From the NCBI GenBank assembly GCA_004011035.1, contig CP025734.1, positions 2,440,001 through 2,504,000 on the forward strand: DNA of 64,000 bases, given 5' to 3'. The translations under genes were made by a program, and so were the position numbers. Origin of the DNA: Bdellovibrio sp. qaytius. Lineage in GTDB: Bacteria > Bdellovibrionota > Bdellovibrionia > Bdellovibrionales > Bdellovibrionaceae. Positions 16,968 to 26,420 of the stretch are shown here, piece by piece (within the stretch, counting starts at the first letter, position 1; every line of letters starts with the position of its first letter). The notes beneath the pieces were generated by a model. That model saw only the letters and a list, made by a program, of their open reading frames with translations, was not told where the DNA came from and made no database searches.

Positions 16968-18356
16968 TTAGCCAAAGAAATGTTTCACCTTTTTATGCAA
17001 CTTCAGATTATCGGGTCTATACAATCGCTTTTCTGCGAAATGTATGACTCCATCAGATAAAATTCTAAGCTCTACAGACGGATGAAGCATAGCTTCAGGG
17101 TCAATCAGTCTTACAAACTTTTTAATGAAAAAACTCGTTAAGCGAAAGATAATACTCGACTTCAATTCGTCATGTTGAATCGCCAAAGGGTCAGGGTGAA
17201 CATTGAAAACATTAGCATTAAAAACTGGGGGATGGGGCAATGTCTTCATTTCGTCCGCCATCCACTTAAGTGAGATGTTAGATAAACCTGATTCATTTTC
17301 AGAATAGCTTCCGCCTATATCTGAATGATTTCCCGCGAACCAGACTTGCTTTAGCCATGAGATATGACCTGCACGTTCTGGCACTTTTTCTGACTTACTA
17401 CCCCATGGTACTCTATCAAAACTTGCTCGATGTTCATCAATTGCAATTGCGTGGCGAGCAAATTGAATATTCGAGTTTAGCTCATTATCATAAAACTGAA
17501 TCTGCGCAGGGTTACAATGTAAAGTTTGAAAAAAACTGTAACCAGGCAATTTGAAAGAAAATTTCAAATTATTCAGTAACAATGCACTCACAACGCCAAC
17601 CACTGACAATGCAGCAATCCAACCAAATGCACACCAGAAAGAAATTTCAATCGATTTTGAAGAAATTAGGCTTAATCCACCAATTAAAACCAAAATAAAA
17701 AATGCTAATCCAAACATCATGGTTTTATTCATTAATGCAGCCACAGTGTCAAAAACACCTATAAAATAAGGTGCTGCATTAGATTTTTCAAAATCACCTG
17801 ATGCATACTTATCTCGATACTGTTTAGCTAAAATATTTCTTTGTGGTAAATACTTTTCATCTTTCGGAGAACTAACATGCTGATATACTTTCTTAACAGC
17901 TTCTTTTGCTAATTTTCTCGCAGTCTTTTCATCATATTTCATCGGCACATCTTTTGAGAGCCTAGTAGGAACACCACACATTGAAAGCACTGCAGCTACG
18001 CATCTAACAGTGTAAGCACCACGACTAAAACCAACTAAATAGATACGATCACCAGGCCGCCATAATTGAATAATTTGGCTGTAACATTCTATAATATTTA
18101 ATGTAATTCCGTAACCTGTAGCTTGGCTGATTAGGTTATAAATCTTTCGCCACAATCCTTCGATATAACCCAAACCTTCAGGCAGAGTTCCGATTCCTGG
18201 ATCATAAAAAGAAACTTGCTGAGCTGGATCTATTGGCGAGTCAGGACCACATCGAACAGATCTGTAAATTTTAAATACATTTGTTTGTCTCTCTTCTGAA
18301 CTAATTCCAGCTTTTTGCCCCGTACCATCTGAAAAAATCAAAATATTTTTACTCAC
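16968..18356 (-). CDS. DUF2235 (Tle1-like) alpha/beta-hydrolase lipase
   Basis: The start (KNILIFSDGTGQ), YDPGIGT, and nucleophile elbow GFSRGAYTVR (Ser111) are DUF2235 hallmarks, the fold of type VI secretion lipases Tle1. An acid (FDTVA, Asp203) and a histidine (AGNHSDIGG, His344) complete a plausible triad. Two membrane segments (about 212-232 and 238-262) are inserted after the acid motif. The GTG start has GGGGGA 5 nt upstream. No VgrG, PAAR or immunity gene is adjacent, so secretion as an antibacterial effector is not shown. Confidence 0.8.
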   Translation of the reverse strand: MSKNILIFSDGTGQKAGISSEERQTNVFKIYRSVRCGPDSPIDPAQQVSFYDPGIGTLPEGLGYIEGLWRKIYNLISQATGYGITLNIIECYSQIIQLWRPGDRIYLVGFSRGAYTVRCVAAVLSMCGVPTRLSKDVPMKYDEKTARKLAKEAVKKVYQHVSSPKDEKYLPQRNILAKQYRDKYASGDFEKSNAAPYFIGVFDTVAALMNKTMMFGLAFFILVLIGGLSLISSKSIEISFWCAFGWIAALSVVGVVSALLLNNLKFSFKLPGYSFFQTLHCNPAQIQFYDNELNSNIQFARHAIAIDEHRASFDRVPWGSKSEKVPERAGHISWLKQVWFAGNHSDIGGSYSENESGLSNISLKWMADEMKTLPHPPVFNANVFNVHPDPLAIQHDELKSSIIFRLTSFFIKKFVRLIDPEAMLHPSVELRILSDGVIHFAEKRLYRPDNLKLHKKVKHFFG

Positions 18357-18499
18357 AAATTCCCCCGTTAGCCATAACTATAGCGGAATTTAGAGCTTTT
18401 CATAATAAATAAGTCATTTAGCAATAATAAGTTTTATTCTTGAGTCACAAGTTAACTATTACGAAATGCTGAAGCGCAACAACTGCTTATTATAAAAAA

Positions 18500-19081
18500 T
18501 TACTGATTTAAAACTGGATAATCCGTATACCCAATCGCACCCTCAGCATAAATCGTCTTCATTTCCACCTGATTCAACTCAACACCAGCAGCCACCCGCT
18601 CAACCAAATCAGGATTCGCAATATACGCCTTACCAAAAGAAATCGCGTCAACACGACCATACAACAACAGCTCCTCCGCTTGCGGAAGAGTTAACTTCTC
18701 ATTACCAATCACCGGCCCGCCAAAGCGCTGTTTTCATCAAAGGCGTAACACTATCATCACCCAGATACCCACGCGTAAAAATAAACGCAATCTTACGTTT
18801 TCCCAATCCTTCAGCCACATATCCAAACAAAGCCTTAGGATCAGAATATTTCATTCATGCGAATCACAAGGCGGAGACAAATGCAATCCCACACGCGAAG
18901 CCCCGAAAACAGAAATCGTAGCATCAACTATCTCTAATAAAAAACGCGAACGATTTTCAATCGAACCACCGTACTGATCAGTTCTTAAATTCGTACTATC
19001 CTGTAAAAACTGATCGATCAAATATCCATTCGCTGAATGAGTCTCAACGCTGCCAAATCCCGTGCGTTTAACATTCTCTAC
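18500..19081 (-). pseudogene. Broken Old Yellow Enzyme (alkene reductase) paralogue
   Basis: Two in-frame pieces match the intact reductase at 35913-36980. One is the HSANGYLIDQFLQDSTN...TDQYGGS segment (about 18851-19081) and the other is the C-terminal IGNEKLTLPQAEELL...IGYTDYP segment (18500-18712). Frameshifts lie near 18720-18735 and 18855, and about 160 N-terminal residues are absent. The intact gene keeps both junctions open. It is an eroded partial duplicate on the same strand as the intact copy. Confidence 0.85.
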
Positions 19082-19164
19082 GTATATCACTCGACTCTTA
19101 GGCACAATGCGGTACCCACCTTATCTAAATTGACCGGAATACAGCTTAAATAGTCCAATATGTT

Positions 19165-19524
19165 ATGGACTCAACTATTACTTTACAGCAGCTTAAAAAC
19201 CAGATCGAAAAATTCTGTTCAGAACGAGATTGGGATCAATTTCACCCACCTAAGGATTTGGCGATTGGAATTTCAACCGAAGCTAACGAACTCTTAGATT
19301 TATTTAGATTTAAAACTGACTTAGAAATTGAAAAAAAGCTTACAACTGAAGAATTTAAAAATAAGGTCCAACATGAACTGGCTGATGTTTTCTTTTTTGT
19401 ACTTCGTTTTGCACAAAAAAATAATATCGACCTTTCAAAAGCCGTTGATGCAAAAATGAAATTAAATGCTGAAAAGTATCCTGTTGAAACCGCTAAAGGT
19501 TCGAACAAGAAATACAACGAATAA
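19165..19524 (+). CDS. MazG-like nucleotide pyrophosphohydrolase
   Basis: 119 aa with the all-alpha NTP pyrophosphatase metal site: E39-x-x-E42 (STEANELLDLF) and E71-x-x-D74 (HELADVFFFVLRFA). It matches the short dCTPase-like (DCTPP1/RS21-C6) branch. It should hydrolyse (d)NTPs to NMP and pyrophosphate. Its stop (TAA, 19522-19524) shares a base with the ATG of the helicase gene, so the pair is coupled. Such pairing with a DUF2075 protein is common in defence-rich regions. Confidence 0.88.
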   Translation: MDSTITLQQLKNQIEKFCSERDWDQFHPPKDLAIGISTEANELLDLFRFKTDLEIEKKLTTEEFKNKVQHELADVFFFVLRFAQKNNIDLSKAVDAKMKLNAEKYPVETAKGSNKKYNE

Positions 19525-21458
19525 TGATTGTATATTCATCTGATAAAAAAGAATTTTTAAATGACATGGACTCTGGCGATATCGAAGAAAAAATTCTTCG
19601 ATTAATTCAAACTAGAACTGGCAAAAGTATCGGTAAAAACGAAATCCTATCTTGGAAAAACTCTTTACCCTACATGGACCGCGCATTACGTGGTGTTCAA
19701 GATATTCCTGACAATGCAGGTATCTCTATTGAATATCACATTCCAAATTCTGCAAAACGTATCGATTTTGTCATTTCAGGTTTAAATGAAAAAAAAGAAG
19801 AATCTGTTGTCATCATCGAACTTAAACAATGGAGCGTGATCGAACCAACTGATATCCCATCTACGGTTCGAGTTCAATTTGCTCATGGTAAAGCTGAAAG
19901 TGTTCATCCCTGCTATCAGGCATGGTCTTATTCTAGAATCATTCAAGATTACAATGAAACCGTGCAAGATGATAAAATTCAACTTTTACCGTGCGCTTAC
20001 CTTCATAATTACAAAAGTGATGGCATAATTGATAATGAGTTTTACCAAGAAGACATTGACCGAGCTCCTCTATTTTTAAAAGAAGATATCGCGAAACTTA
20101 GAGAGTTTATTAAAAAATATATTAAACATGGTGATACGAAAAATATTCTTTATCGAATCGATAACGGTAAAATTCGCCCGTCAAAGCAACTTGCTGACCA
20201 CCTTGTCGGCCTATTAAAAGGTAATCCAGAGTTTGTTCTCATTGACGAACAAAAAATAGCTTACGAAATATGTTTAAAATCACTCTCGAAGAATAAGCAA
20301 AATAACGTAATTGTTATCGAAGGTGGCCCAGGTACGGGAAAAACTGTACTTGCAATTAATCTACTAGTTGAAGCCACTAAACGTGGAAAATTAGTTCAAT
20401 ACGTATCTAAAAACTCTGCACCGAGAGAAGTTTACCAATCTAAACTTAGTGGCACGATGAAAAAGACACAAATAGCAAACCTGTTTGTAGGCTCTGGCTC
20501 ATTTACAACATCAAAACCAAATGAATTTGATATGCTGATAGTAGACGAAGCTCACCGACTTAATGAAAAGTCGGGCTTATTTCGAAATCAAGGCGAAAAC
20601 CAAATCAAAGAACTTATTTCGGCCGCAAAAACTACAGTTTTCCTAATCGACGAAGACCAAAGAGTTACAATTCATGATATTGGACGCAAAAGTGAAATTC
20701 TAAATTTTGCAAAATCACAAGGTGCTAATGTTATCGAATTAAAACTTGAATCGCAGTTTCGTTGTAACGGTTCAGATGGCTACATTGCCTGGTTAGATAA
20801 CTCTCTTGATATTCGCCCGACCGCTAACTTAACTATTAATGACTTAAATTATGATTTTAAGGTTTTCGACAATCCATCTAAAATGTTCGATGCGATCAAA
20901 TCAAAAAATACAAATAACAAAGCCCGTCTAGTAGCTGGTTACTGTTGGGATTGGATTTCTAAAAAATCACCGAAATCATTCGATATTACATTTCCTGATT
21001 TTAAATTTGCTATGAAATGGAACTTAGCTGAGGCAGTCATGCTTTGGGTTATTAAAAAAGATTCTATCAATGAAATCGGCTGTATCCATACTTGTCAGGG
21101 ACTAGAACTTGATTATGTCGGTGTAATTATCGGTCCTGATCTAATAGTTAGAAATAAAAAAATAATCACTAGCTACCAAGCTCGTGCAAAAACTGATCAG
21201 TCACTAAAGGGCATCAAAAAAATGGCTAGTACCAATATGTTAGGAGCAAAAAAACTAGCTGATGAGATTATCAAAAATACTTATCGAACCCTCATGACAC
21301 GCGGGATGAAGGGTTGTTATATTTTTAGTGAAGATGCTGAAACAAGGCAGTACTTTCAAGATCTATTGAAAATTAATGTTGAAGAAAAATATCAAATCAA
21401 AAAGATTTCTTCTTTAAAAGTAGCAGATAAAACTAAAAAATATGGCAAGAAAAAATAA
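19524..21458 (+). CDS. DUF2075 (Schlafen-like) helicase with N-terminal nuclease-like domain
   Basis: 644 aa. Residues 70-101 (IEYHIPN...RIDFVISG...VIIELKQW) give the D81...E99-x-K101 pattern of a PD-(D/E)xK nuclease. The superfamily 1-type ATPase follows with Walker A GGPGTGKT (267-274) and DEAH box LIVDEAHRL (338-346), then a C-terminal IGCIHTCQGLELDYVGVIIG motif typical of DUF2075. It overlaps the MazG-like gene by 1 nt. The likely role is nucleic-acid processing in antiphage defence, an inference from family and neighbours. Confidence 0.85.
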   Translation: MIVYSSDKKEFLNDMDSGDIEEKILRLIQTRTGKSIGKNEILSWKNSLPYMDRALRGVQDIPDNAGISIEYHIPNSAKRIDFVISGLNEKKEESVVIIELKQWSVIEPTDIPSTVRVQFAHGKAESVHPCYQAWSYSRIIQDYNETVQDDKIQLLPCAYLHNYKSDGIIDNEFYQEDIDRAPLFLKEDIAKLREFIKKYIKHGDTKNILYRIDNGKIRPSKQLADHLVGLLKGNPEFVLIDEQKIAYEICLKSLSKNKQNNVIVIEGGPGTGKTVLAINLLVEATKRGKLVQYVSKNSAPREVYQSKLSGTMKKTQIANLFVGSGSFTTSKPNEFDMLIVDEAHRLNEKSGLFRNQGENQIKELISAAKTTVFLIDEDQRVTIHDIGRKSEILNFAKSQGANVIELKLESQFRCNGSDGYIAWLDNSLDIRPTANLTINDLNYDFKVFDNPSKMFDAIKSKNTNNKARLVAGYCWDWISKKSPKSFDITFPDFKFAMKWNLAEAVMLWVIKKDSINEIGCIHTCQGLELDYVGVIIGPDLIVRNKKIITSYQARAKTDQSLKGIKKMASTNMLGAKKLADEIIKNTYRTLMTRGMKGCYIFSEDAETRQYFQDLLKINVEEKYQIKKISSLKVADKTKKYGKKK

Positions 21459-21471
21459 GACCTAATTATTG

Positions 21472-22668
21472 CTACAACTCAACGTCAGCGCTTCTACTTC
21501 TCTTCAACACTTTAACATCATCACTTTTCTTAATGTCGTTATAAACAAGCTGCTTATGTTCTAAAATAGATTTCGCCTTAAGAAATTTATTAGCTTCTTC
21601 TGCATCAAATATTTTCACAGCAAATTGCAAATCACCTTTAACAACTTTGCCAAAGACATCTTTTGAAATCTGACGAGCCATAACTTCGGCTAACAAAGGT
21701 GGTACTGCATTACCAACTTGAGTAAACTGTCTACCGTTCTTACCTAAAAATTTATAATCATCAGGAAATGTTTGTAGACGTGCACATTCACGCACCGACA
21801 TTGTACGAGCTTCGTACGGATGTAAATGTGATCGACCACCACCATTTGATCCACCAGCTATAACAGTCTTGCTGGGCTTTAAGGGGTCTAAACGATCTAC
21901 GCGGCCTAGTTGTTCGCGCTCGCCAAACTTTAATGTTTTATAGCGCATGATCGAATCAGCTTTATGCTCACGAGTTTCTGAGTTTGGTAATTTGTTCGAC
22001 ATACCGTAAAGGGCTTGCGCCACAGTGGCATACGGTAAATGTAATAAATCTGGGTTCAGTGCATGTGTTGGTTCAGGTTTATTTACAACCTTCTCATTTA
22101 ACGTACCTACTACGAAAGCACGTTTTCGGCTTTGCGGTACGCCGTATGATTTTGCGTCGACCACAAAGGGTTTTGAAATCGTATAGCCTTCTTTTTCAAG
22201 CATTTCGTATACTACTGAAATTCCAGAACCACCGTCGATCGATAAAATACCCGGAACATTTTCAATTAAAAATACTTTGGGTCTAACTTCTTTAATTAAT
22301 CTTGCGTAATGAAAAACAAGCTGACCCTTGTCTTCGCATTCAAAACCTTTGCGTTTAAATTTTTCATCACTTTTCCAAAAGCGTTGAGCCGCCGCCATAC
22401 TAAAAGGCTGACATGGTGGCCCGCCAATCATGACATCGCACTCACCCACTTTAAGTTTTGCGGCTTTTAGTAAATCTTTACCTTCAAGCTGTGTAACATC
22501 ACCCGCATCATTAGGGCCTAAAACTGCAAGGTTTGGAAAATTCAATTTCAACGTATCAATAGACTCGGGCATGGTATCAACTGCTAACTTAACTTCAAAG
22601 CCAGCCGCCTCGAACCCTAGATCAAGTCCGCCGCCACCAGTGAATAGTGAAATTACAGTTTTTTTCAA
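21472..22668 (-). CDS. DNA (cytosine-5) methyltransferase
   Basis: Motif I (ISLFTGGGGLDLGFEAAGF, residues 6-24), catalytic motif IV GGPPCQPFS (Cys86), motif VI FLIENVPGI (about 133-141), and the C-terminal RECARLQTFPDDY and QVGNAVPP motifs are all intact, so the enzyme should be active. The start is TTG at 22668: motif I leaves no room for a later start and GAGGGA lies upstream. It follows the mcrC-like gene directly and is the likely modification arm of that restriction system. Confidence 0.92.
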   Translation of the reverse strand: MKKTVISLFTGGGGLDLGFEAAGFEVKLAVDTMPESIDTLKLNFPNLAVLGPNDAGDVTQLEGKDLLKAAKLKVGECDVMIGGPPCQPFSMAAAQRFWKSDEKFKRKGFECEDKGQLVFHYARLIKEVRPKVFLIENVPGILSIDGGSGISVVYEMLEKEGYTISKPFVVDAKSYGVPQSRKRAFVVGTLNEKVVNKPEPTHALNPDLLHLPYATVAQALYGMSNKLPNSETREHKADSIMRYKTLKFGEREQLGRVDRLDPLKPSKTVIAGGSNGGGRSHLHPYEARTMSVRECARLQTFPDDYKFLGKNGRQFTQVGNAVPPLLAEVMARQISKDVFGKVVKGDLQFAVKIFDAEEANKFLKAKSILEHKQLVYNDIKKSDDVKVLKRSRSADVEL

Positions 22669-22669
22669 A

Positions 22670-24055
22670 TTAATCCCTCACGCTTTCAATGAACAGGCAA
22701 ATACCCGCCAGTGACCTGATAGTATTTTGCAAAGAGCCACCTAAATCAATTTGATATTTATATAATTTCAGAGATTCATCAGTTGGGTTTTTGATCGAAA
22801 AACCAGCGCCTTGCTCGGTGGCATAATACTTTAAAACCTTATTAGCATAGGCTGCTTCAGATTCTGAGGCTTTAACTGGGTATTCGACCTTAGGGTTTAC
22901 CGATGGGTATAAAAGCACAGCACTTTTTGCACCTAACGATGCTGCGTAATAACTAAGCTGAAACAAATCTGCGTTGGCTATCACCTGATCGCCATCACTA
23001 TTAACCTTATACTTATTTTTCACATCCAAAACGATCATCTTCTTGTTTTTTTTATTTCGAATCGTAATATCCGGAGAAAAATACCCACCGATCTCAGGCG
23101 ATATTGGATGGTCGTATTCGGGCTGTAACTTAACTTCATACATTTCAGGATTTAAAAGTTCACTTATTTGAAGCGAGCAAAATTCTTCAAAAACAACATT
23201 CAAGTCAACGAGTGCACTTGGTAAATTAACTTCACCCTCTAAAAACGATACCGCTTTTTTTCTTAAAATAGCTAAACTTAAACTCAGTGCACTTTCATAA
23301 TCACGTCTTGGAATATTAAAATGATGAATTTTAAAGTTGTCGATCTCATAACTATCAACCTGACCATCGCACCCTTCAAAGTTCATAATATTCGATCTTA
23401 TTAACCCAGAAAGTTTACTGTTCTTAGTGAAATCAAGAACAGATTTTAAAGCTGCGATAATTAATCTATTCGGAAGAATATTATAATCAGATTCAATATC
23501 GGTTTTTGAAGGCGGTGGTAAAAGCCCCCTATTGATCCAATTTTGAAAATCAATTGTGCCACTTTTTCTATTCGTAATATGTAAAACATCTTTAAATGAT
23601 TTAGCTATGCCATTTTTTATGATGTCATTCACAACTTCAACAAGAGAAAACCCCATCAAATCAAAAACCGTGTATTCAGAATCAACATCGATTTGTGATC
23701 TGACTTTGCTTGATGAAACTTTTAACGCTCCTGATTTACAATATTGCGCCATTAATAAAGCTTTACCTAAATCGAAGTTATCAATTTTTGATTGCAGTAC
23801 GATATCAAATAACCGACCGCTTAAAAAACCAATTGAACTTTCAGCGCGTAATTTCATTTCGCCATTGGTATCAAAGAAAAATGAAAATGGGCGAACACCA
23901 AACATGCGATAGGCTTCTAGAAACATATCTTTTAATTCAGCTTCAATCGTTGCCGTATCAAGACCGAATTCAATTAAACCATCAATTGAAATCTCTTTGC
24001 CTAACGATAATGTGATATTTGGTTTTACACCAGATCGGTCGTCATCACTTTTCAT
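22670..24055 (-). CDS. mcrC: McrC/LlaJI-like restriction nuclease subunit
   Basis: The C-terminal nuclease motif is visible as FSPDITIRNKKNKKMIVLDVKNKY (D329, D344-x-K346), the McrC-type PD-(D/E)xK site. The N-terminal two thirds are helical, as in McrC. The frame is open to a TTG at 24091, but that codon is only 1 nt from its AGGA, so I choose the ATG at 24055; both overlap the mcrB-like gene. It should be the nuclease that acts with the McrB-like ATPase. Confidence 0.82.
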   Translation of the reverse strand: MKSDDDRSGVKPNITLSLGKEISIDGLIEFGLDTATIEAELKDMFLEAYRMFGVRPFSFFFDTNGEMKLRAESSIGFLSGRLFDIVLQSKIDNFDLGKALLMAQYCKSGALKVSSSKVRSQIDVDSEYTVFDLMGFSLVEVVNDIIKNGIAKSFKDVLHITNRKSGTIDFQNWINRGLLPPPSKTDIESDYNILPNRLIIAALKSVLDFTKNSKLSGLIRSNIMNFEGCDGQVDSYEIDNFKIHHFNIPRRDYESALSLSLAILRKKAVSFLEGEVNLPSALVDLNVVFEEFCSLQISELLNPEMYEVKLQPEYDHPISPEIGGYFSPDITIRNKKNKKMIVLDVKNKYKVNSDGDQVIANADLFQLSYYAASLGAKSAVLLYPSVNPKVEYPVKASESEAAYANKVLKYYATEQGAGFSIKNPTDESLKLYKYQIDLGGSLQNTIRSLAGICLFIESVRD

Positions 24056-25001
24056 TGGCTGTTTCTCTGACAAAAGCGCTGAACTCTTCAATTCCTAAGC
24101 GGCGATTACGTAAATAGCTTTCACTAATTTGTGGATTTAACAACGAACTCAGTTCGCGTTTATTGCCAAAGCCAAAGTAAGCTTCTAACTGCGGCACAAT
24201 GACTTCAGAAAAGTTCGCCGTTAGAATTTGTACAGGCACAGGGCCTGCAGAATTTATTGGTACAAATAATGACTGACCTAGCTGCATGTGTGCACCTAGA
24301 AGCGGGTTATTACGAATTCTTTGGTTAATTTTTTCAAAAAATAGACAATATTCATCGATGCTGAAATTTTCGTTTTCTAAACCTAATTTAGAAATCCATT
24401 CTTTAAGTGCACTCGTATCTGGAAATACCGGAATAAATTTAAAACGACGGCGAATAGCAAAATCCACTTGCGAAATATTTCGATCGGCCGTGTTCATCGT
24501 GCCAATGATCATCGTATTTTCAGGAATCGAAAAATTATCACCAAAGTGCGATGTTTTAACACTTCGTTTAGCTCGATCTTCAATGGCAAATAAAGTTTCA
24601 CCAAAAGTTGTTGCTAGATCAGCACGATTGATTTCATCAATTACAAACACATCAATCAGTGGGCTTTTAGATGGTGTTGAACAAAAACCTTTAAAAACGC
24701 CGTCTTTTTTAATGAAACCTTTTTCTGAAGGTGAAAAACCTTCGATGAAATCTTCATAACTAAATTTCTTATGAAACTGCACTGTTTCTAATTTTCCTAA
24801 TTTACTTTGTTTTGTTAAAACATCTGCAAATAAGCCAAGAAATCTAGTTTTACCTGTTCCTGGTGGGCCGTATAAAATCACAGGCGTACAATTACTAGCT
24901 GCAACTTCAAGTTCTTTTAATATCATCGAATGGTCAAAGTGTTCTGTTGTTATAGTGTATGCAGACTTTTCGTTAAAAGAATTTTTTTTATCTGATTTCA
25001 A
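24045..25001 (-). CDS. mcrB: McrB-like AAA+ GTPase/ATPase subunit
   Basis: Walker A YGPPGTGKT (44-52), Walker B FVIDEINRAD (119-128) and the McrB signature GTMNTADRN (167-175) are present. At 318 aa it is shorter than E. coli McrB and lacks an N-terminal DNA-binding domain; only about 20 residues precede the AAA+ core. The start is TTG at 25001, 7 nt after the upstream gene. Target recognition may therefore sit in the 271-aa neighbour. Confidence 0.88.
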   Translation of the reverse strand: MKSDKKNSFNEKSAYTITTEHFDHSMILKELEVAASNCTPVILYGPPGTGKTRFLGLFADVLTKQSKLGKLETVQFHKKFSYEDFIEGFSPSEKGFIKKDGVFKGFCSTPSKSPLIDVFVIDEINRADLATTFGETLFAIEDRAKRSVKTSHFGDNFSIPENTMIIGTMNTADRNISQVDFAIRRRFKFIPVFPDTSALKEWISKLGLENENFSIDEYCLFFEKINQRIRNNPLLGAHMQLGQSLFVPINSAGPVPVQILTANFSEVIVPQLEAYFGFGNKRELSSLLNPQISESYLRNRRLGIEEFSAFVRETANEK

Positions 25002-25008
25002 CTAAATC

Positions 25009-25824
25009 TCACTTTCCGTTTTTTATAAGCATTTTAAAAAAATGTTTGCGATCTTGCCCGTCACGCTTGCCCCAGAAAAAAGTGCCTTCTTCTTTATGAC
25101 GATCCATTAAATTTAAACAAACTGAATTGGCCTCGTAATAGCAAAACCCTGCAATACAAAGAAACCCCAACAAATCGCTAATCTTACGATCGATCTGATC
25201 AGACTTTTCTCTGGTTGTATCAGCTTTGCTTTTGCGCGATTTGTAAATTGAATTTGCGATCTCTTTGGCCTTTGTTTGATCACAGTTACTAAAAGCAAAC
25301 ATGGCAAGTTCGTTGGTCGTAATAACGCCTTCGTCATCTAAGTCGTGCAATTCTAAAAGAATATCTAAAATGAATAACAAAGGCTTAAGAGTTTTTTTCG
25401 CTTCAGTCCAAGCATCCCAGTTATCTTCATAAGCTGGGTGTGGGTATTCGAACCTTGTGATTATAAATTCATAAAACTGTGATTCATTCACATAACCTAA
25501 ACCAAGTGCTCGCCCAAATTCTGTAATTATTAACTTTTCTTTTTTTTCTAAACATTCGGGATCAACGATATACAAAGAAGTAAAAACGCGGGCTTTGTTA
25601 CGAAAAACCGAACCTTCGATATTAAACATGACGCCTTCAGAAGCTGTGCGATTTGGCATCCAATCAAGCCCTGTTCTTTTATATAATCGCTCGGTAAATT
25701 CTCGCATAAGGGTGCCGTTATTAAACAGCTCTTCACCTTCAAAAGCGATTAGGCTTGCTGCTGCCTGCTGTAAGACATCATACGATAGATACCGACGAAA
25801 TGCTTCAAAGTTGAGTGGCAACAA
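25009..25824 (-). CDS. Probable third restriction subunit, unrecognised
   Basis: 271 aa, mostly helical, no motif I can name. Features seen: FEAFRRYLSYDVLQQAA near the start, EFGRALGLGYVNESQFYEF (about 107-125), LKPLLFILDILLELHDLDDEGVITTNELAMF (about 148-178). The TTG start at 25824 has a strong GAAGGGA 6-7 nt upstream. It is first in the cluster and 7 nt before mcrB. In the BsuMI system of Bacillus a separate gene (ydiR) precedes the McrB-like gene, and this could be the equivalent. Inference from position. Confidence 0.6.
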   Translation of the reverse strand: MLPLNFEAFRRYLSYDVLQQAAASLIAFEGEELFNNGTLMREFTERLYKRTGLDWMPNRTASEGVMFNIEGSVFRNKARVFTSLYIVDPECLEKKEKLIITEFGRALGLGYVNESQFYEFIITRFEYPHPAYEDNWDAWTEAKKTLKPLLFILDILLELHDLDDEGVITTNELAMFAFSNCDQTKAKEIANSIYKSRKSKADTTREKSDQIDRKISDLLGFLCIAGFCYYEANSVCLNLMDRHKEEGTFFWGKRDGQDRKHFFKMLIKNGK

Positions 25825-25899
25825 TTAATTTCCCTTCTAATTGCTGCAAATATCATCGCGTAATTGTTTTTTGATGTATACACTTTATTCATTCGGTTA

Positions 25900-26415
25900 T
25901 TAGGTTTTTAATTTCGTAAGCAATTGCTTAATGTAAAGCCCCTTGGCCGGGCCGAAATAGTTTTTATAGTCTACAGAGCTATAAACGTAACTTTTATCGT
26001 TATTGCAGTAGTAACAGGCTAGAACGCAGTTTTCTTTCGAGTAAATGTTTTTCTCATCGGTACTTTCAAGTCTTTCGATCTCAGGAAACGGCCCACGAAC
26101 TCCGTATCCAATTTTACGAACCGCTAATAGGTTACTATTTATCAATTTAGCCAGATCAGAGAATTTTGAATTGCAATAATAGCAGCTTCCCTGCTGTAAC
26201 TTCCAGGCATTGACCCACCATAATAGAAATTCTGCTGGAGTCTTAAATGCAGCTTCACTGGTTTTAATTTTGGTTTTGCCTTTAGTAATAAGTTTTTCAA
26301 CTGATAATTCAGCGGGATACATGTTAAAATAACTGGCGTAATGAATATCTTTTTTTAATGTATTATAGCCTTCAATGGCTTGAGCTAATTCTGAATTATT
26401 CTTTTGTTCTTTCAT
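25900..26415 (-). CDS. HNH-type nuclease-like protein
   Basis: 171 aa. Two zinc-knuckle pairs frame the core: CYYC (78-81) and CYYCNNDKS (134-142), with RGPFPEIERLES and YSKENCVLACYYCN between, the layout of HNH proteins with an EIDR-type motif. The usual catalytic histidine is not evident; the position reads E-I-E-R. It starts 5 nt after the 380-aa protein upstream, so the two are one unit. It may be the nuclease of a small defence module. Confidence 0.72.
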   Translation of the reverse strand: MKEQKNNSELAQAIEGYNTLKKDIHYASYFNMYPAELSVEKLITKGKTKIKTSEAAFKTPAEFLLWWVNAWKLQQGSCYYCNSKFSDLAKLINSNLLAVRKIGYGVRGPFPEIERLESTDEKNIYSKENCVLACYYCNNDKSYVYSSVDYKNYFGPAKGLYIKQLLTKLKT

Positions 26416-26420
26416 AAAAG

